Below, in pieces: positions 1 to 8,009 of a DNA stretch of 49,863 bases; the first letter of the stretch is position 1, and each line of letters opens with the position of its first letter. Origin of the DNA: an uncultured Actinomycetes bacterium (GTDB lineage Bacteria > Actinomycetota > Acidimicrobiia > Acidimicrobiales > RAAP-2); the NCBI GenBank assembly GCA_903900235.1, contig CAIUMH010000015.1:1-49863 (forward strand), read 5' to 3'. Under the pieces are notes generated by a model. That model had not been told where the DNA came from. It was given only the letters and a program-made list of their open reading frames with translations, and did not search any database. The translations under genes were made by a program, and so were the position numbers.

Positions 1-22
1 CGGATCACTGAGCTCCTCTTTC

Positions 23-44
23 GCTGAGAGAGCCTGCTCTCAGC
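23..44. other. Perfect 8-bp stem-loop at window edge
   Basis: GCTGAGAG (23-30) and CTCTCAGC (37-44) are exact inverted copies around a 6-nt loop. No T-run follows. It may be the end of a transcription unit lying outside the window. The rest of 1-239 holds no convincing gene. Confidence 0.4.
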
Positions 45-239
45 AAGTCGAGGACGTATGCGCAGTACAGTTACAAACTGGCCACGACACAGACTCATCC
101 AAAGGCGAAGTAATGACCGGGTTGTCAACGGGACATCTCTCACCTCAAGCCGGATCGAAGAAATGCGTACCGGAAGACGTCAGACCTCGGTCGTCGTATC
201 TTGGGTGGAGTCCCTACTCGCCATGACTGGAGAAGCACG

Positions 240-1223
240 ATGGAAACTCGATTGCTCGGAGGTGGCCTGAAGGTCTCTGCTCTCGGCCTCGGCTGCATGG
301 GGATGAGTGACTTTTACGCTGGCCGCGACGAGGACGAGGCAATCGCCACGATTCATGCCGCCCTCGATGCAGGCGTGACCTTCCTCGACACCGCCGATAT
401 GTATGGACCCTTTACGAACGAGCGCCTCGTCGGACGCGCTATCGCTGAGCGCCGGGCCGACGTGGTTGTCGCCACCAAGTTCGGCAATGTCCGTGACGAG
501 TCCGGGGCATTCCTCGGCATCTCGGGTCATCCCGACTATGTGGTGAGCTGCTGCGACGCCTCACTTGAGCGCCTCGGTATCGATGTCATCGACCTCTACT
601 ACCAGCACCGTGTCGACCGCACCGTGCCCATTGAAGAGACCGTCGGTGCAATGGCGGGGCTCGTCGAGGCCGGCAAGGTCCGCTTCCTTGGGATGTCGGA
701 GGCCTCGATCACCACCCTCGAACGCGCCGTCGCCGTCCACCCGATCTCTGCCCTGCAGACCGAATACTCACTGTTCTCGCGTGGTCCAGAGGATGGACTG
801 CTCGCCGCCTGCCGGTCGCTCGGCGTCGCCTTCGTGCCCTACAGTCCACTTGGCCGAGGTCTGCTGACCGGTGCCATTCATTCGCTCAGCGCGCTTGCTC
901 CCGACGACTGGCGGCGAGCGATGCCCCGCTTCAGCGCTGAGAATATCGACGCCAACGTGGCCCTCGTGAGCACCGTCGCCGATATGGCCGCAGATCTCGG
1001 AGCCACGCCAGCCCAGGTGGCCCTCGCATGGGTGCTCGCCCAGGGCCCCGATGTCGTACCCATCCCTGGAACCAAGCGGCGTACCTACCTCGCCGAGAAC
1101 CTCGGTGCGCTCGATCTCAAGCTCTCAGATACTGAACTCAAGCGCCTCGATGCGGCTCTTCCGGCCGGATCGGCGATCGGTGAACGGTACCCCGAAGCCA
1201 CCATGGCGGCCGTCGACGGCTGA
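240..1223 (+). CDS. Aldo/keto reductase
   Basis: NAD(P)H-dependent oxidoreductase of the aldo/keto reductase superfamily, a cytoplasmic (beta/alpha)8 barrel that reduces carbonyl substrates; the substrate cannot be told. At 327 aa it is of normal size. The catalytic tetrad is visible: Asp50 and Tyr55 in LDTADMYG, Lys80 in VVVATKFG, and His123 in YYQHRVD. The C-terminal cofactor stretch [15 protein letters not shown] matches the NADP-binding signature. The ATG at 240 is chosen because GGAGA lies about 7 nt upstream and the family motif [15 protein letters not shown] begins right after it; an in-frame TTG at 201 would add 13 unconserved residues. A TATCTT box at 196-201 is a possible -10. It is followed on the same strand by a cupin gene that appears to have its own promoter. 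Confidence 0.93.
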   Translation: METRLLGGGLKVSALGLGCMGMSDFYAGRDEDEAIATIHAALDAGVTFLDTADMYGPFTNERLVGRAIAERRADVVVATKFGNVRDESGAFLGISGHPDYVVSCCDASLERLGIDVIDLYYQHRVDRTVPIEETVGAMAGLVEAGKVRFLGMSEASITTLERAVAVHPISALQTEYSLFSRGPEDGLLAACRSLGVAFVPYSPLGRGLLTGAIHSLSALAPDDWRRAMPRFSAENIDANVALVSTVADMAADLGATPAQVALAWVLAQGPDVVPIPGTKRRTYLAENLGALDLKLSDTELKRLDAALPAGSAIGERYPEATMAAVDG

Positions 1224-1284
1224 ACCGCGACCGCGAGGTCAGCATCGATCCATTCGATACTGGCATCGAGGTCGGCTTCGCCCC

Positions 1285-1290
1285 TAGGGT
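1285..1290 (+). promoter_or_regulatory. -10 box (TAGGGT) for a probable leaderless cupin mRNA
   Basis: TAGGGT fits the actinobacterial TAnnnT -10 form. It lies 8 nt before the GTG at 1299, so transcription would start within a few nt of the start codon. There is no Shine-Dalgarno sequence. Confidence 0.45.
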
Positions 1291-1298
1291 ACGTTCTC

Positions 1299-1703
1299 GT
1301 GGATCGAGAGGATTCAGCGACCAAGACGTCTCTAAGCGCCCACGTGGTCCATGCTTCAGAGGTACCCGAATACGCTTGGGACGGCATTGTCTCGTGGCGG
1401 AAACTGATCTGTGGTGACACCGGCAATTCGGAGTCCCTGACAGTGGGGATCGCTGAGCTGGAGGTCGGATCAACCACCGATGGCGCCGTCCACCGCCATC
1501 AGCATCACGAGGTCTACGTGATCACGTCTGGCACCGGACTCGTCCACCTCGACGACAATGCTCATCCGGTTGAGGCGGGCTCTGCGGTGTTCATCCCCGG
1601 TGGTGTCCGCCACTGTGCGCAGAACACGGGGACCGAGACGCTCCGCTTGGTCTACGTGCTCGCAGCCGACGCCGCCGAGGACGTCATCTACGACTTCAGC
1701 TGA
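1299..1703 (+). CDS. Cupin-domain protein
   Basis: Small single-domain cupin of 134 aa, a metal-binding beta-barrel. The first cupin motif contains HRHQHHEVYVI, with the His cluster and the Glu expected as metal ligands, and a GTGLVHLDD turn follows. The second motif is FIPGGVRHCAQN, carrying the remaining His ligand. The fold is clear but cupins range from dioxygenases and isomerases to sugar-binding or storage proteins, so no substrate is proposed. The start is a GTG with no ribosome-binding site, supported by the TAGGGT box 8 nt upstream. It lies between an aldo/keto reductase and mutM; nothing links the three functionally. Confidence 0.85.
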   Translation: MDREDSATKTSLSAHVVHASEVPEYAWDGIVSWRKLICGDTGNSESLTVGIAELEVGSTTDGAVHRHQHHEVYVITSGTGLVHLDDNAHPVEAGSAVFIPGGVRHCAQNTGTETLRLVYVLAADAAEDVIYDFS

Positions 1704-1743
1704 CGGTTCGCCAGCCGACCTCGGAATGGTTCACTATGGAACC

Positions 1744-2565
1744 ATGCCAGAGCTGCCCGAGGTCGAGAGCATCCGGCGCCAGCTCGACGCCGTCCTCGTC
1801 GGCCGGCGACTCGTCGACCTCACTTCCTCGTGGCCCAAGACTCTGGTGGCACGGGGCACGACCCTTACTGCGGCGCACGGACTCGCCATCGATGGGGTGG
1901 ATCGCCGAGGCAAGGTGTTGATACTCGGCCTCGATGGCCATCTGGCCCTCTTGGTCCACCTCCGCATGACTGGTCAACTTCTGCTCGATGAGACTGGCGA
2001 GCTCGAGGGGCCCAAGACCCGGTGTGTGATCACGATGGATCGAGGAGCACTGGTGTTCAATGACCAGCGCAAGTTCGGTCGACTCGTCCTGCTGCCCGCC
2101 TCCCTTGTCGCCGAGGATCCCCTGCTCGCCCGCATGGGCCCCGAACCACTCGAAACCAGCTTCAGTGCCCAGATCCTCTCCGACCACCTTCGTCGCCACC
2201 GCTCGATCAGCGTCAAGGCCGCTCTGCTCGATCAGTCAACCGTGGCGGGCATCGGAAACATCTATGCCGACGAGATCCTCTTCGCCAGCGAGGTCAACCC
2301 GGCTCGCCGATGCGACCAACTCAAACGCCGTGACATCGAGCGACTCGCCACCGCCATCGTGGCAGTGCTGTCGCGCGCGATCAATGCCGGCGGATCGACC
2401 ATGCGCGACTACCGAGACGCCAATGGAGCACAGGGCAACTATCTCGAGGAGGCGGCAGTCTTTGCCCGCACGGGGCAACCCTGTCGCCGTTGTTCCGCAT
2501 CGATCATCAAGGTGCGCGTGGCCGGACGCGGGACCCACCTCTGCCCGTCCTGTCAATCCCGCTAA
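1744..2565 (+). CDS. mutM: Formamidopyrimidine-DNA glycosylase (Fpg/MutM)
   Basis: Bifunctional DNA glycosylase/AP lyase that removes oxidised purines such as 8-oxoguanine in base excision repair. The mature N-terminus must be Pro-Glu, and MPELPEVES supplies the catalytic proline and glutamate, which fixes the ATG at 1744 although the frame is open further upstream. The conserved lysine lies in RRGKVLIL. The helix-two-turn-helix region contains QSTVAGIGNIYADEILF. The C-terminal zinc finger is complete: Cys247, Cys250, Cys267 and Cys270, spaced C-x2-C-x16-C-x2-C. At 273 aa it is of normal length, so it should be active. No clear promoter or strong ribosome-binding site is visible in the 40 nt after the cupin gene. 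Confidence 0.96.
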   Translation: MPELPEVESIRRQLDAVLVGRRLVDLTSSWPKTLVARGTTLTAAHGLAIDGVDRRGKVLILGLDGHLALLVHLRMTGQLLLDETGELEGPKTRCVITMDRGALVFNDQRKFGRLVLLPASLVAEDPLLARMGPEPLETSFSAQILSDHLRRHRSISVKAALLDQSTVAGIGNIYADEILFASEVNPARRCDQLKRRDIERLATAIVAVLSRAINAGGSTMRDYRDANGAQGNYLEEAAVFARTGQPCRRCSASIIKVRVAGRGTHLCPSCQSR

Positions 2566-2601
2566 CCGACGGTGCTCTGGCTAACGGAGACGGTGTTCGT
2601 G

Positions 2602-4884
2602 CTACCGGAGATGGACGACCAAGATTTTCGAGATCGTCCCCACCACGCTCGACGCTTGCAGTGTCAATGTGATGCTCCTCGACACTCCTCCCGTCGGGGC
2701 GGTGCCCGTGATGGTCAGCGCCGAGGTTGAGGAAGCCGAGGCGTGCATCCACCACTCGAGGCCCTGGACGGACAGCGTCGGCGTCGGCGTCCCCGTGGAC
2801 GAGGCTGACACCGAGAACGATCGGCCCCGCAGCACGCCGACCGTTCCTTGTGCCTTGACCTTGGGCAGCGTCCCGACCACCACCGTGAGCGGCTTGGTGT
2901 CGGGCGAACCAACTCCGTTGGTTGCTCGGATCGTCACCGGGTAGCTGCCGATCTTGGCTTTCCGAACCAATCCGGCGATCGTGGCAGTGCCGTCGCCATG
3001 CGCGCTGAACACGAGACCCGTGGGCAAGGATCCAAACAGCGAGACCGTGGCCGATGGGGTCCCCGAGGTTGTGATGGTGAAGGACCCCGAAGTCGCGGCG
3101 ACGAAGGCCGCTGTCGTCGCAGAGACGATGGCCGCTCCAGCATGGACCTCAATCGTGGCGCTTTGGGTGGCCGTGCCCGCCCCATTGTGAGCGCTGAGCA
3201 CCACTGTCCACGACCCAGACGTCGTGCTCTGTGGTGTCCCTGCCAGCGTCGCCGTTCCATTCCCATTGTCGGTCAGCACCAGCCCCCCGGGAAGCGAGCT
3301 GGCCGTGGAGATCGAAGGGAAGGGAAAACCGGTGGTCGTGATGATCGCCGACATCGGCACCTCCACCGATGCCGCGAAGGAGCCCGACGAGGTGAAGGCT
3401 GGTGGTGACCGGGTGGCCACCGTCAAGCTGCCCGGCGTCGTCGCTGTTCCGGCAATGGTTTGGACGCTGACCGGCCCGCTGGTGGCGCCGCTCGGGACGG
3501 CGAACACCACCGAGGTATCGCTGGACGTCACCACGGTCGCCGTCTGGCCGTGCACCTTGACGATCGGCGCTCCGGCGAGGGAGGTCCCGGTGATGGTCAC
3601 CTGATCGCCGACCGTGGCCGTCGTGGCCGACAGCGCCGTCACCGTCGGCGCCGGAATGCTGGCCGAGGTCAGGCAGCCCGATGACTGATTCCAGCTGTAG
3701 GCGAGATTGGAGAACTCGGTCTGCAGCAGGTAGTGATGGCCATTGATCGTCTGGTCGTAGTTGGCACCGGCACTGCCATCGAGGACGCTGGGGACGCTGT
3801 AGGCGCACTCATCGCCCATCTCATTGCTGATCGCGTCAAACCAACCGTCGCCGAATGGATCGGTGATCGCCTCTGCTATCTCGTGACTGAAGGAGCTGGC
3901 CACCGAGTCGAAGGCCACGTCACCACTCGGTGACTGCACGGCACCGGTGACCACCCAGCCGAGATCACACGATCCACCCGTGACCGACCGGGTCGGGAAC
4001 GGCTGGACCGAGTACACGGCTCCGCTGGCCGGAAAGACCGACGAGTGGTAGGCGCAGTACTGCGAACTTGTCGACGAGGCGTTGAGTGAGCACTCGCCAC
4101 CGTGCTGACCATTCAAGGAGCCGAAGCAAGATTCGACCCCCTGGGGCAGGAAGACTGGGTAGAGATGGCTCGCGTCATCGGCCAACCCCAGTCGGGTTCG
4201 CACGGCCTCGACCTCCGCCATGATCTGCACATCGGTCACGCACCCGCTGTAGGAGTAGTGGTCTCCCTCCACTCCAGTCACCTGGCCGGTGTCGTGGGAG
4301 CAGCCGACCACGGTCTCACCAGCCACTACCCCGGTCGTCGCCATCGCGTCGGTGGACGCGATGGGAGTCGCTGCATGGAGGAGCGAGGACAGATGAGTAC
4401 CGGTCCCATCGGTGTACTCCGTCAGCGTCGACAACACGTTGGATCCCGTCCCATTGGCCGCCACTAGATCGGAATCGAACTGGGCGAGGTGGCTCACGAA
4501 TTGCACTGAGGGAGCAGTGAAACCCGGAGGCGTCCAGACGATCGGCGTGATGGTGACCTCGCCCGGCTTGGTGGTGCCCATGACCGACCCTCCGTGGAAG
4601 GTCAACGGCGGCTTCCCGCCGTTGTACGAACTTGCCGTGCGCACAACCGACGAAGACCGAGGATGACGGGGCCAGACCGAGCGGGATCGGGCCGGAGCGC
4701 AGCGGGTTGATGGCTTGACCGGAGCGGATGAACGAAGGAGTTTTCCGTGGATCATGGCCCGGACGGGTTGCGGGCAGCTCGGCGTCACCGCGCCGGCAGT
4801 CCCTTGCAACGAGACCGGGGTCGTGGTGAGGAGACCGGCGGCCAGAACGACTCCAACCAGTGGTCCTCGAAACGACAATCGCAC
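2602..4884 (-). CDS. Large secreted protein: EXORDIUM-like region plus IPT/TIG and Ig-like domains
   Basis: Exported protein of about 760 aa. A signal peptide (RLSFRGPLVGVVLAAGLLTT, then an Ala-rich cleavage zone) starts at the GTG at 4884, chosen over an ATG at 4926 because GGAGG lies 6 nt before the GTG. The N-terminal half resembles the EXORDIUM/phosphate-induced-protein-1 family: it has SHEIAEAITDP, then GWFDAISNEMGDECA, a His/Glu/Asp set that looks metal-binding, and many Cys that could form disulfides. An IPT/TIG domain follows (starting near PTVTALSATTATVGDQV), then three Ig-like (He_PIG-type) repeats with the G-L-x-x-x-x-x-G-T-A-T-I/L-x-G pattern. No membrane anchor or sorting signal is seen, so it is probably released or bound to the cell surface. 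Enzymatic activity is uncertain. Confidence 0.75.
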   Translation of the reverse strand: MRLSFRGPLVGVVLAAGLLTTTPVSLQGTAGAVTPSCPQPVRAMIHGKLLRSSAPVKPSTRCAPARSRSVWPRHPRSSSVVRTASSYNGGKPPLTFHGGSVMGTTKPGEVTITPIVWTPPGFTAPSVQFVSHLAQFDSDLVAANGTGSNVLSTLTEYTDGTGTHLSSLLHAATPIASTDAMATTGVVAGETVVGCSHDTGQVTGVEGDHYSYSGCVTDVQIMAEVEAVRTRLGLADDASHLYPVFLPQGVESCFGSLNGQHGGECSLNASSTSSQYCAYHSSVFPASGAVYSVQPFPTRSVTGGSCDLGWVVTGAVQSPSGDVAFDSVASSFSHEIAEAITDPFGDGWFDAISNEMGDECAYSVPSVLDGSAGANYDQTINGHHYLLQTEFSNLAYSWNQSSGCLTSASIPAPTVTALSATTATVGDQVTITGTSLAGAPIVKVHGQTATVVTSSDTSVVFAVPSGATSGPVSVQTIAGTATTPGSLTVATRSPPAFTSSGSFAASVEVPMSAIITTTGFPFPSISTASSLPGGLVLTDNGNGTATLAGTPQSTTSGSWTVVLSAHNGAGTATQSATIEVHAGAAIVSATTAAFVAATSGSFTITTSGTPSATVSLFGSLPTGLVFSAHGDGTATIAGLVRKAKIGSYPVTIRATNGVGSPDTKPLTVVVGTLPKVKAQGTVGVLRGRSFSVSASSTGTPTPTLSVQGLEWWMHASASSTSALTITGTAPTGGVSRSITLTLQASSVVGTISKILVVHLR

Positions 4885-4956
4885 GGTTCCCTCCTCGAGA
4901 CCCCTGACGTAGACGAGACTAGTCATCCACCGAATGAGGCGCAGTGCGGCCCGCGT

Positions 4957-5691
4957 TCACCGAGACGAGGGGGGTTCTTCCTCGCCCACCGATCGCTCCT
5001 CGGCGCCGGCCGCCACCAGGACGAAGACACCGATGAGCACCAACCAGACATCGATGGCCAGACCGACTGCGATCATCATTACCGCGAGGACCCGTGCCAC
5101 CTTGGCGGCCGTGGCTGTGGCCCTGACTCGGCCTTCGTGCATCGACAACGCTGCCCGCAGCACTCGGCCGCCATCCATGGGAAGGGCGGGCAGGAGATTG
5201 AATCCCCCAAGGATGAGGTTCAGCCACGCAAGACGGACCAGCCACGGTCCGGCGAGCAGCGTCGGTGGCCAGAGGTGGGCCCCGCTGATCAGGGCCGCCA
5301 CGGCGAAGACGGCCGCCAGACCGAGGCTCGTCAGCGGGCCGACCGCAGCGATGGCTAACTCCTCGCTTGCCACCGTCGGAATCGAGCGCATCTGCGAGAT
5401 CCCACCGATGGGGAGCAGGAGGATGTCGTCCACGATCACCCCATCGCGCAGTGCCACCACGCAGTGGGCCAGCTCATGGATCAGCACGCAGCTGAAGATC
5501 GCCACGACCCAGAGCAGACCACGGATGATCTCTCGAGATCCGCCCGATGCGCCAGCGACAATGACCAGCGCAAGGAGAACCAAGAAGGACCAGTGGACAA
5601 GGACATCGATCCCGAGCAGGCGCCCGATGCGAATGGACGATCGAGGTCTGCGCTGATCGGACGATGATCCCTCAGTCGAAGGGGTCTCCAC
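4957..5691 (-). CDS. Site-2 protease family (M50) membrane metalloprotease
   Basis: Intramembrane zinc protease of the S2P/M50 family, 244 aa with several hydrophobic segments. The zinc motif HELAH (His72, Glu73, His76) lies in a membrane helix. The third ligand is Asp173 in NLLPALPMDGGR, the family's second signature. The C-terminus is short, with no PDZ or CBS domain, as in the compact actinobacterial members. Such enzymes cut membrane-bound regulators or signal-peptide remnants; the substrate here is unknown. The start is a GTG with GGGAGG about 9 nt upstream. The gene lies between the large secreted protein and a small tail-anchored protein, all on the minus strand. Confidence 0.9.
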   Translation of the reverse strand: METPSTEGSSSDQRRPRSSIRIGRLLGIDVLVHWSFLVLLALVIVAGASGGSREIIRGLLWVVAIFSCVLIHELAHCVVALRDGVIVDDILLLPIGGISQMRSIPTVASEELAIAAVGPLTSLGLAAVFAVAALISGAHLWPPTLLAGPWLVRLAWLNLILGGFNLLPALPMDGGRVLRAALSMHEGRVRATATAAKVARVLAVMMIAVGLAIDVWLVLIGVFVLVAAGAEERSVGEEEPPSSR

Positions 5692-5732
5692 TCAACGAGC
5701 CTCCCATCATTCGTGATGATCGTTGGACCACC

Positions 5733-6449
5733 TCAGCCGAGAAGCCCGAGGGCCCGCAGCACGAGGACCACGGCCGCTCCCGCCAGCGCCCATCGAATCA
5801 TGTGGAGCGGGTGGCGCAGCGAGGTCCGGCCTGCATCAGTCGTCGTTCGACGGGCGACTGCGTCGAGGGCTCGGGCGAAGGCCTCGGAATCCCTGTCGGG
5901 GATCGACACCGTCAAGTTCATCTCGATGGCGGGACCGGGGTCCTGGCCCGATCGCTGACGATCGATGGCAGTCATGGTCTGCGCGCAGAATTCATCACCG
6001 AAGGTTCGGATCTGTCGCAGTGGCGTGTCGACGATTTGCGCCAATGACCGATAGGCATCCTGCCAGTCAGAGGGTGGCTCCGCTCCGCGCGTCGTCGAGG
6101 ACCATTCGATCAGGTCACCGAACGCCGAGCCGATTCCGGCAGCCACCCTGGTAATCCCCTCCTCATCGCCCGGCTCTCCGGGTCGGCCGAGTGCCACCTC
6201 GAGGGTCGCTGGCGAGAACAGGGGCTCGAACCGCCCAACGATGGCCACCACGGCAGCGTTGCGTTGACTCAGATCGGTGATGGGGTCATGTTCGAGCACG
6301 AGGCTCGGCGTCGACCCGCCACCCAGCCAGGTCTCGTAGGCCGATTGGTGGCTATCGAGGCAGCGCTTGATCTCCGTGGCGAGGTAGAGCATCTCCCACC
6401 CCGGCCGACGGTCCGGCGTCGGTGGAGGCTGAATGGCGGGGTCGGACAT
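5733..6449 (-). CDS. Hypothetical protein with C-terminal membrane anchor
   Basis: Unrecognised protein of 238 aa. The N-terminal two thirds look soluble and helical. The C-terminus ends in one hydrophobic segment, WALAGAAVVLVLRALGLLG, placing most of the protein in the cytoplasm as a tail-anchored protein. The ATG at 6449 is chosen because it lies 8 nt after the stop of the upstream carotenoid oxygenase gene, which suggests co-transcription; the frame is open further upstream but only inside that gene. No motif for a known enzyme was found. Confidence 0.7.
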   Translation of the reverse strand: MSDPAIQPPPTPDRRPGWEMLYLATEIKRCLDSHQSAYETWLGGGSTPSLVLEHDPITDLSQRNAAVVAIVGRFEPLFSPATLEVALGRPGEPGDEEGITRVAAGIGSAFGDLIEWSSTTRGAEPPSDWQDAYRSLAQIVDTPLRQIRTFGDEFCAQTMTAIDRQRSGQDPGPAIEMNLTVSIPDRDSEAFARALDAVARRTTTDAGRTSLRHPLHMIRWALAGAAVVLVLRALGLLG

Positions 6450-6457
6450 GTGATCGC

Positions 6458-7972
6458 TCAGGCCCGGACGAATGCGCCGTGGAACCCATAGGGCACCCGA
6501 ACGGGCAAGGGAATTTCGGCCACTGGTCCAGAGGCGACGTCCTGGGCATCGAGCACCACCAGCGAACTCGTGTTGGCACTCGGATCGAAGACGAAGGCCA
6601 TGGCGTACCCTTCGCCCTCCGCCGCACCCGTGGGCACGAAGCACCACTCCCCCGAGGTCCTCCCCCGGTCAGGGATCCATCGGTCGATCACTCCGGTAGC
6701 AGTGTTGAGGTGTTGGCATCCAGTGAAGTCCAGCGATCCCGAGGAGCTGACCACCTCGCCGAGCCACGACTGCGTCGAGGGTCGTCCTCGGTAGCGATGG
6801 TCCATGGTCGGCAGGTCGGCCGGTGGAACATCGAGGATCTCCTCGGAGAACCTCAAGTCCCGTCCCGCCGTGGCGATGGTCCAGATGCGTCGAGTGGCTG
6901 CGCTCGGAGTCCCCGGGGGGGTGAAGGTGTTGTCGAGCCGACACACCTCAAGCTTGATGTCCGTGCCCTGTCGCCACGCATTCACCGTGTGGTACACGTA
7001 GCACGGCTCGATATCGACCCATCTGATCTTCGAGGTGGGTCCCCCGAGAGGCATCACCCCAAGTCGAGCACCGAGTGAGGGCTTCCATTCGAAGGGTACG
7101 GCTTGGGAGCCAGGCGTTGAGACCATCTCGATCGCCTTCGTCATGTCGAACGCCACGGGCAGATCCATGAAGATCACGTCTGAGTCGGTGATGGCGAAGT
7201 CATGCATCATCGTGGCTGCAGGGATATCCACATCTTGGGCGGTCGTCAGGTTCCCGGCCGCGTCGACGACGTAGTAGGTGAGGTACGGAGCTGTGAAGTT
7301 GTAGCCGAATCCATGGAGGTCACCGGTACTCGGGTCGACCTTGGGGTGGGCAGTGAAGTTGCCGGTGAGCTTGCCGCCGAAGTCGATTGGCCCCACCGTG
7401 GACAAGTCAGCGGGATTGAGCTCAAAGGGTAGGCCGACCTCTCCGAGCGACAGCAGTCGTCCGGCATGTGGCCCGACCGACACGTTCGATAGCGACGATG
7501 CACCTCCGGGAGGGCCGGCCCCGAGTCCGCCCCCATTTCGCCAAAAACCTGTTTCGACATAGCGGTTCCGGTACCAGAGTGCCTTGCCATCCTCAAGGGC
7601 CAAGCCGTGAACCATTCCGTCGCCGAGGAACCAGTGGGGCGATGTCCCTCGGAGCGGGTTCGAGCCATTACGGACGTAGAGCCCCGTCAACTCAGCCGGC
7701 AGCGAGCCAGTCACCCTCAAGTCGGTCGTGGTGGTCTCGACGGTGACTGGAGCGAAATTCCCCCGGAGCCAATAGGGCGACCCCGCTAGCTCCGCTGGTG
7801 CCGTCGTCGGAGTCACCGGGAACAACGGGCCCGCCGACCGCGAGGGAGCACTGCATGAACTCAGGGCGGATCCCGCGACGGCTCCCGCTGCCCCAAGCGC
7901 CATGGCGCCGAAGGCACCTTGGCGCAGCAAGTCTCTTCGGCTCAGGTACCGCTCCCCCACGAACCACAGCAT
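6458..7972 (-). CDS. Carotenoid cleavage oxygenase family protein, Tat-exported lipoprotein
   Basis: Non-haem iron oxygenase of the carotenoid/apocarotenoid cleavage family (RPE65/CCD/lignostilbene dioxygenase), 504 aa. All four iron-binding histidines are present: His209 in FTAHPKVDP, His257 in MMHDFAITD, His328 in YHTVNAW, and His498 in GFHGAF near the C-terminus. The N-terminus carries a twin-arginine motif (LSRRDLLRQ), a hydrophobic stretch and a lipobox LSSC (Cys40), so it should be folded in the cytoplasm, exported by Tat and lipid-anchored outside the membrane. That location is unusual for the family and suggests an extracellular aromatic alkene or carotenoid-like substrate. GGAGGT lies just before the ATG. 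The downstream tail-anchored gene follows after 8 nt. Confidence 0.92.
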   Translation of the reverse strand: MLWFVGERYLSRRDLLRQGAFGAMALGAAGAVAGSALSSCSAPSRSAGPLFPVTPTTAPAELAGSPYWLRGNFAPVTVETTTTDLRVTGSLPAELTGLYVRNGSNPLRGTSPHWFLGDGMVHGLALEDGKALWYRNRYVETGFWRNGGGLGAGPPGGASSLSNVSVGPHAGRLLSLGEVGLPFELNPADLSTVGPIDFGGKLTGNFTAHPKVDPSTGDLHGFGYNFTAPYLTYYVVDAAGNLTTAQDVDIPAATMMHDFAITDSDVIFMDLPVAFDMTKAIEMVSTPGSQAVPFEWKPSLGARLGVMPLGGPTSKIRWVDIEPCYVYHTVNAWRQGTDIKLEVCRLDNTFTPPGTPSAATRRIWTIATAGRDLRFSEEILDVPPADLPTMDHRYRGRPSTQSWLGEVVSSSGSLDFTGCQHLNTATGVIDRWIPDRGRTSGEWCFVPTGAAEGEGYAMAFVFDPSANTSSLVVLDAQDVASGPVAEIPLPVRVPYGFHGAFVRA

Positions 7973-8009
7973 CGCACCTCCGAGATGGTCGTGCTGCGCA
8001 GCCGTTCGC

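Noticed and set aside
58-270. Small open frame of 70 aa before the aldo/keto reductase
   Set aside because: Composition is not protein-like, it runs into the start of the real gene, and no homolog is recognised.
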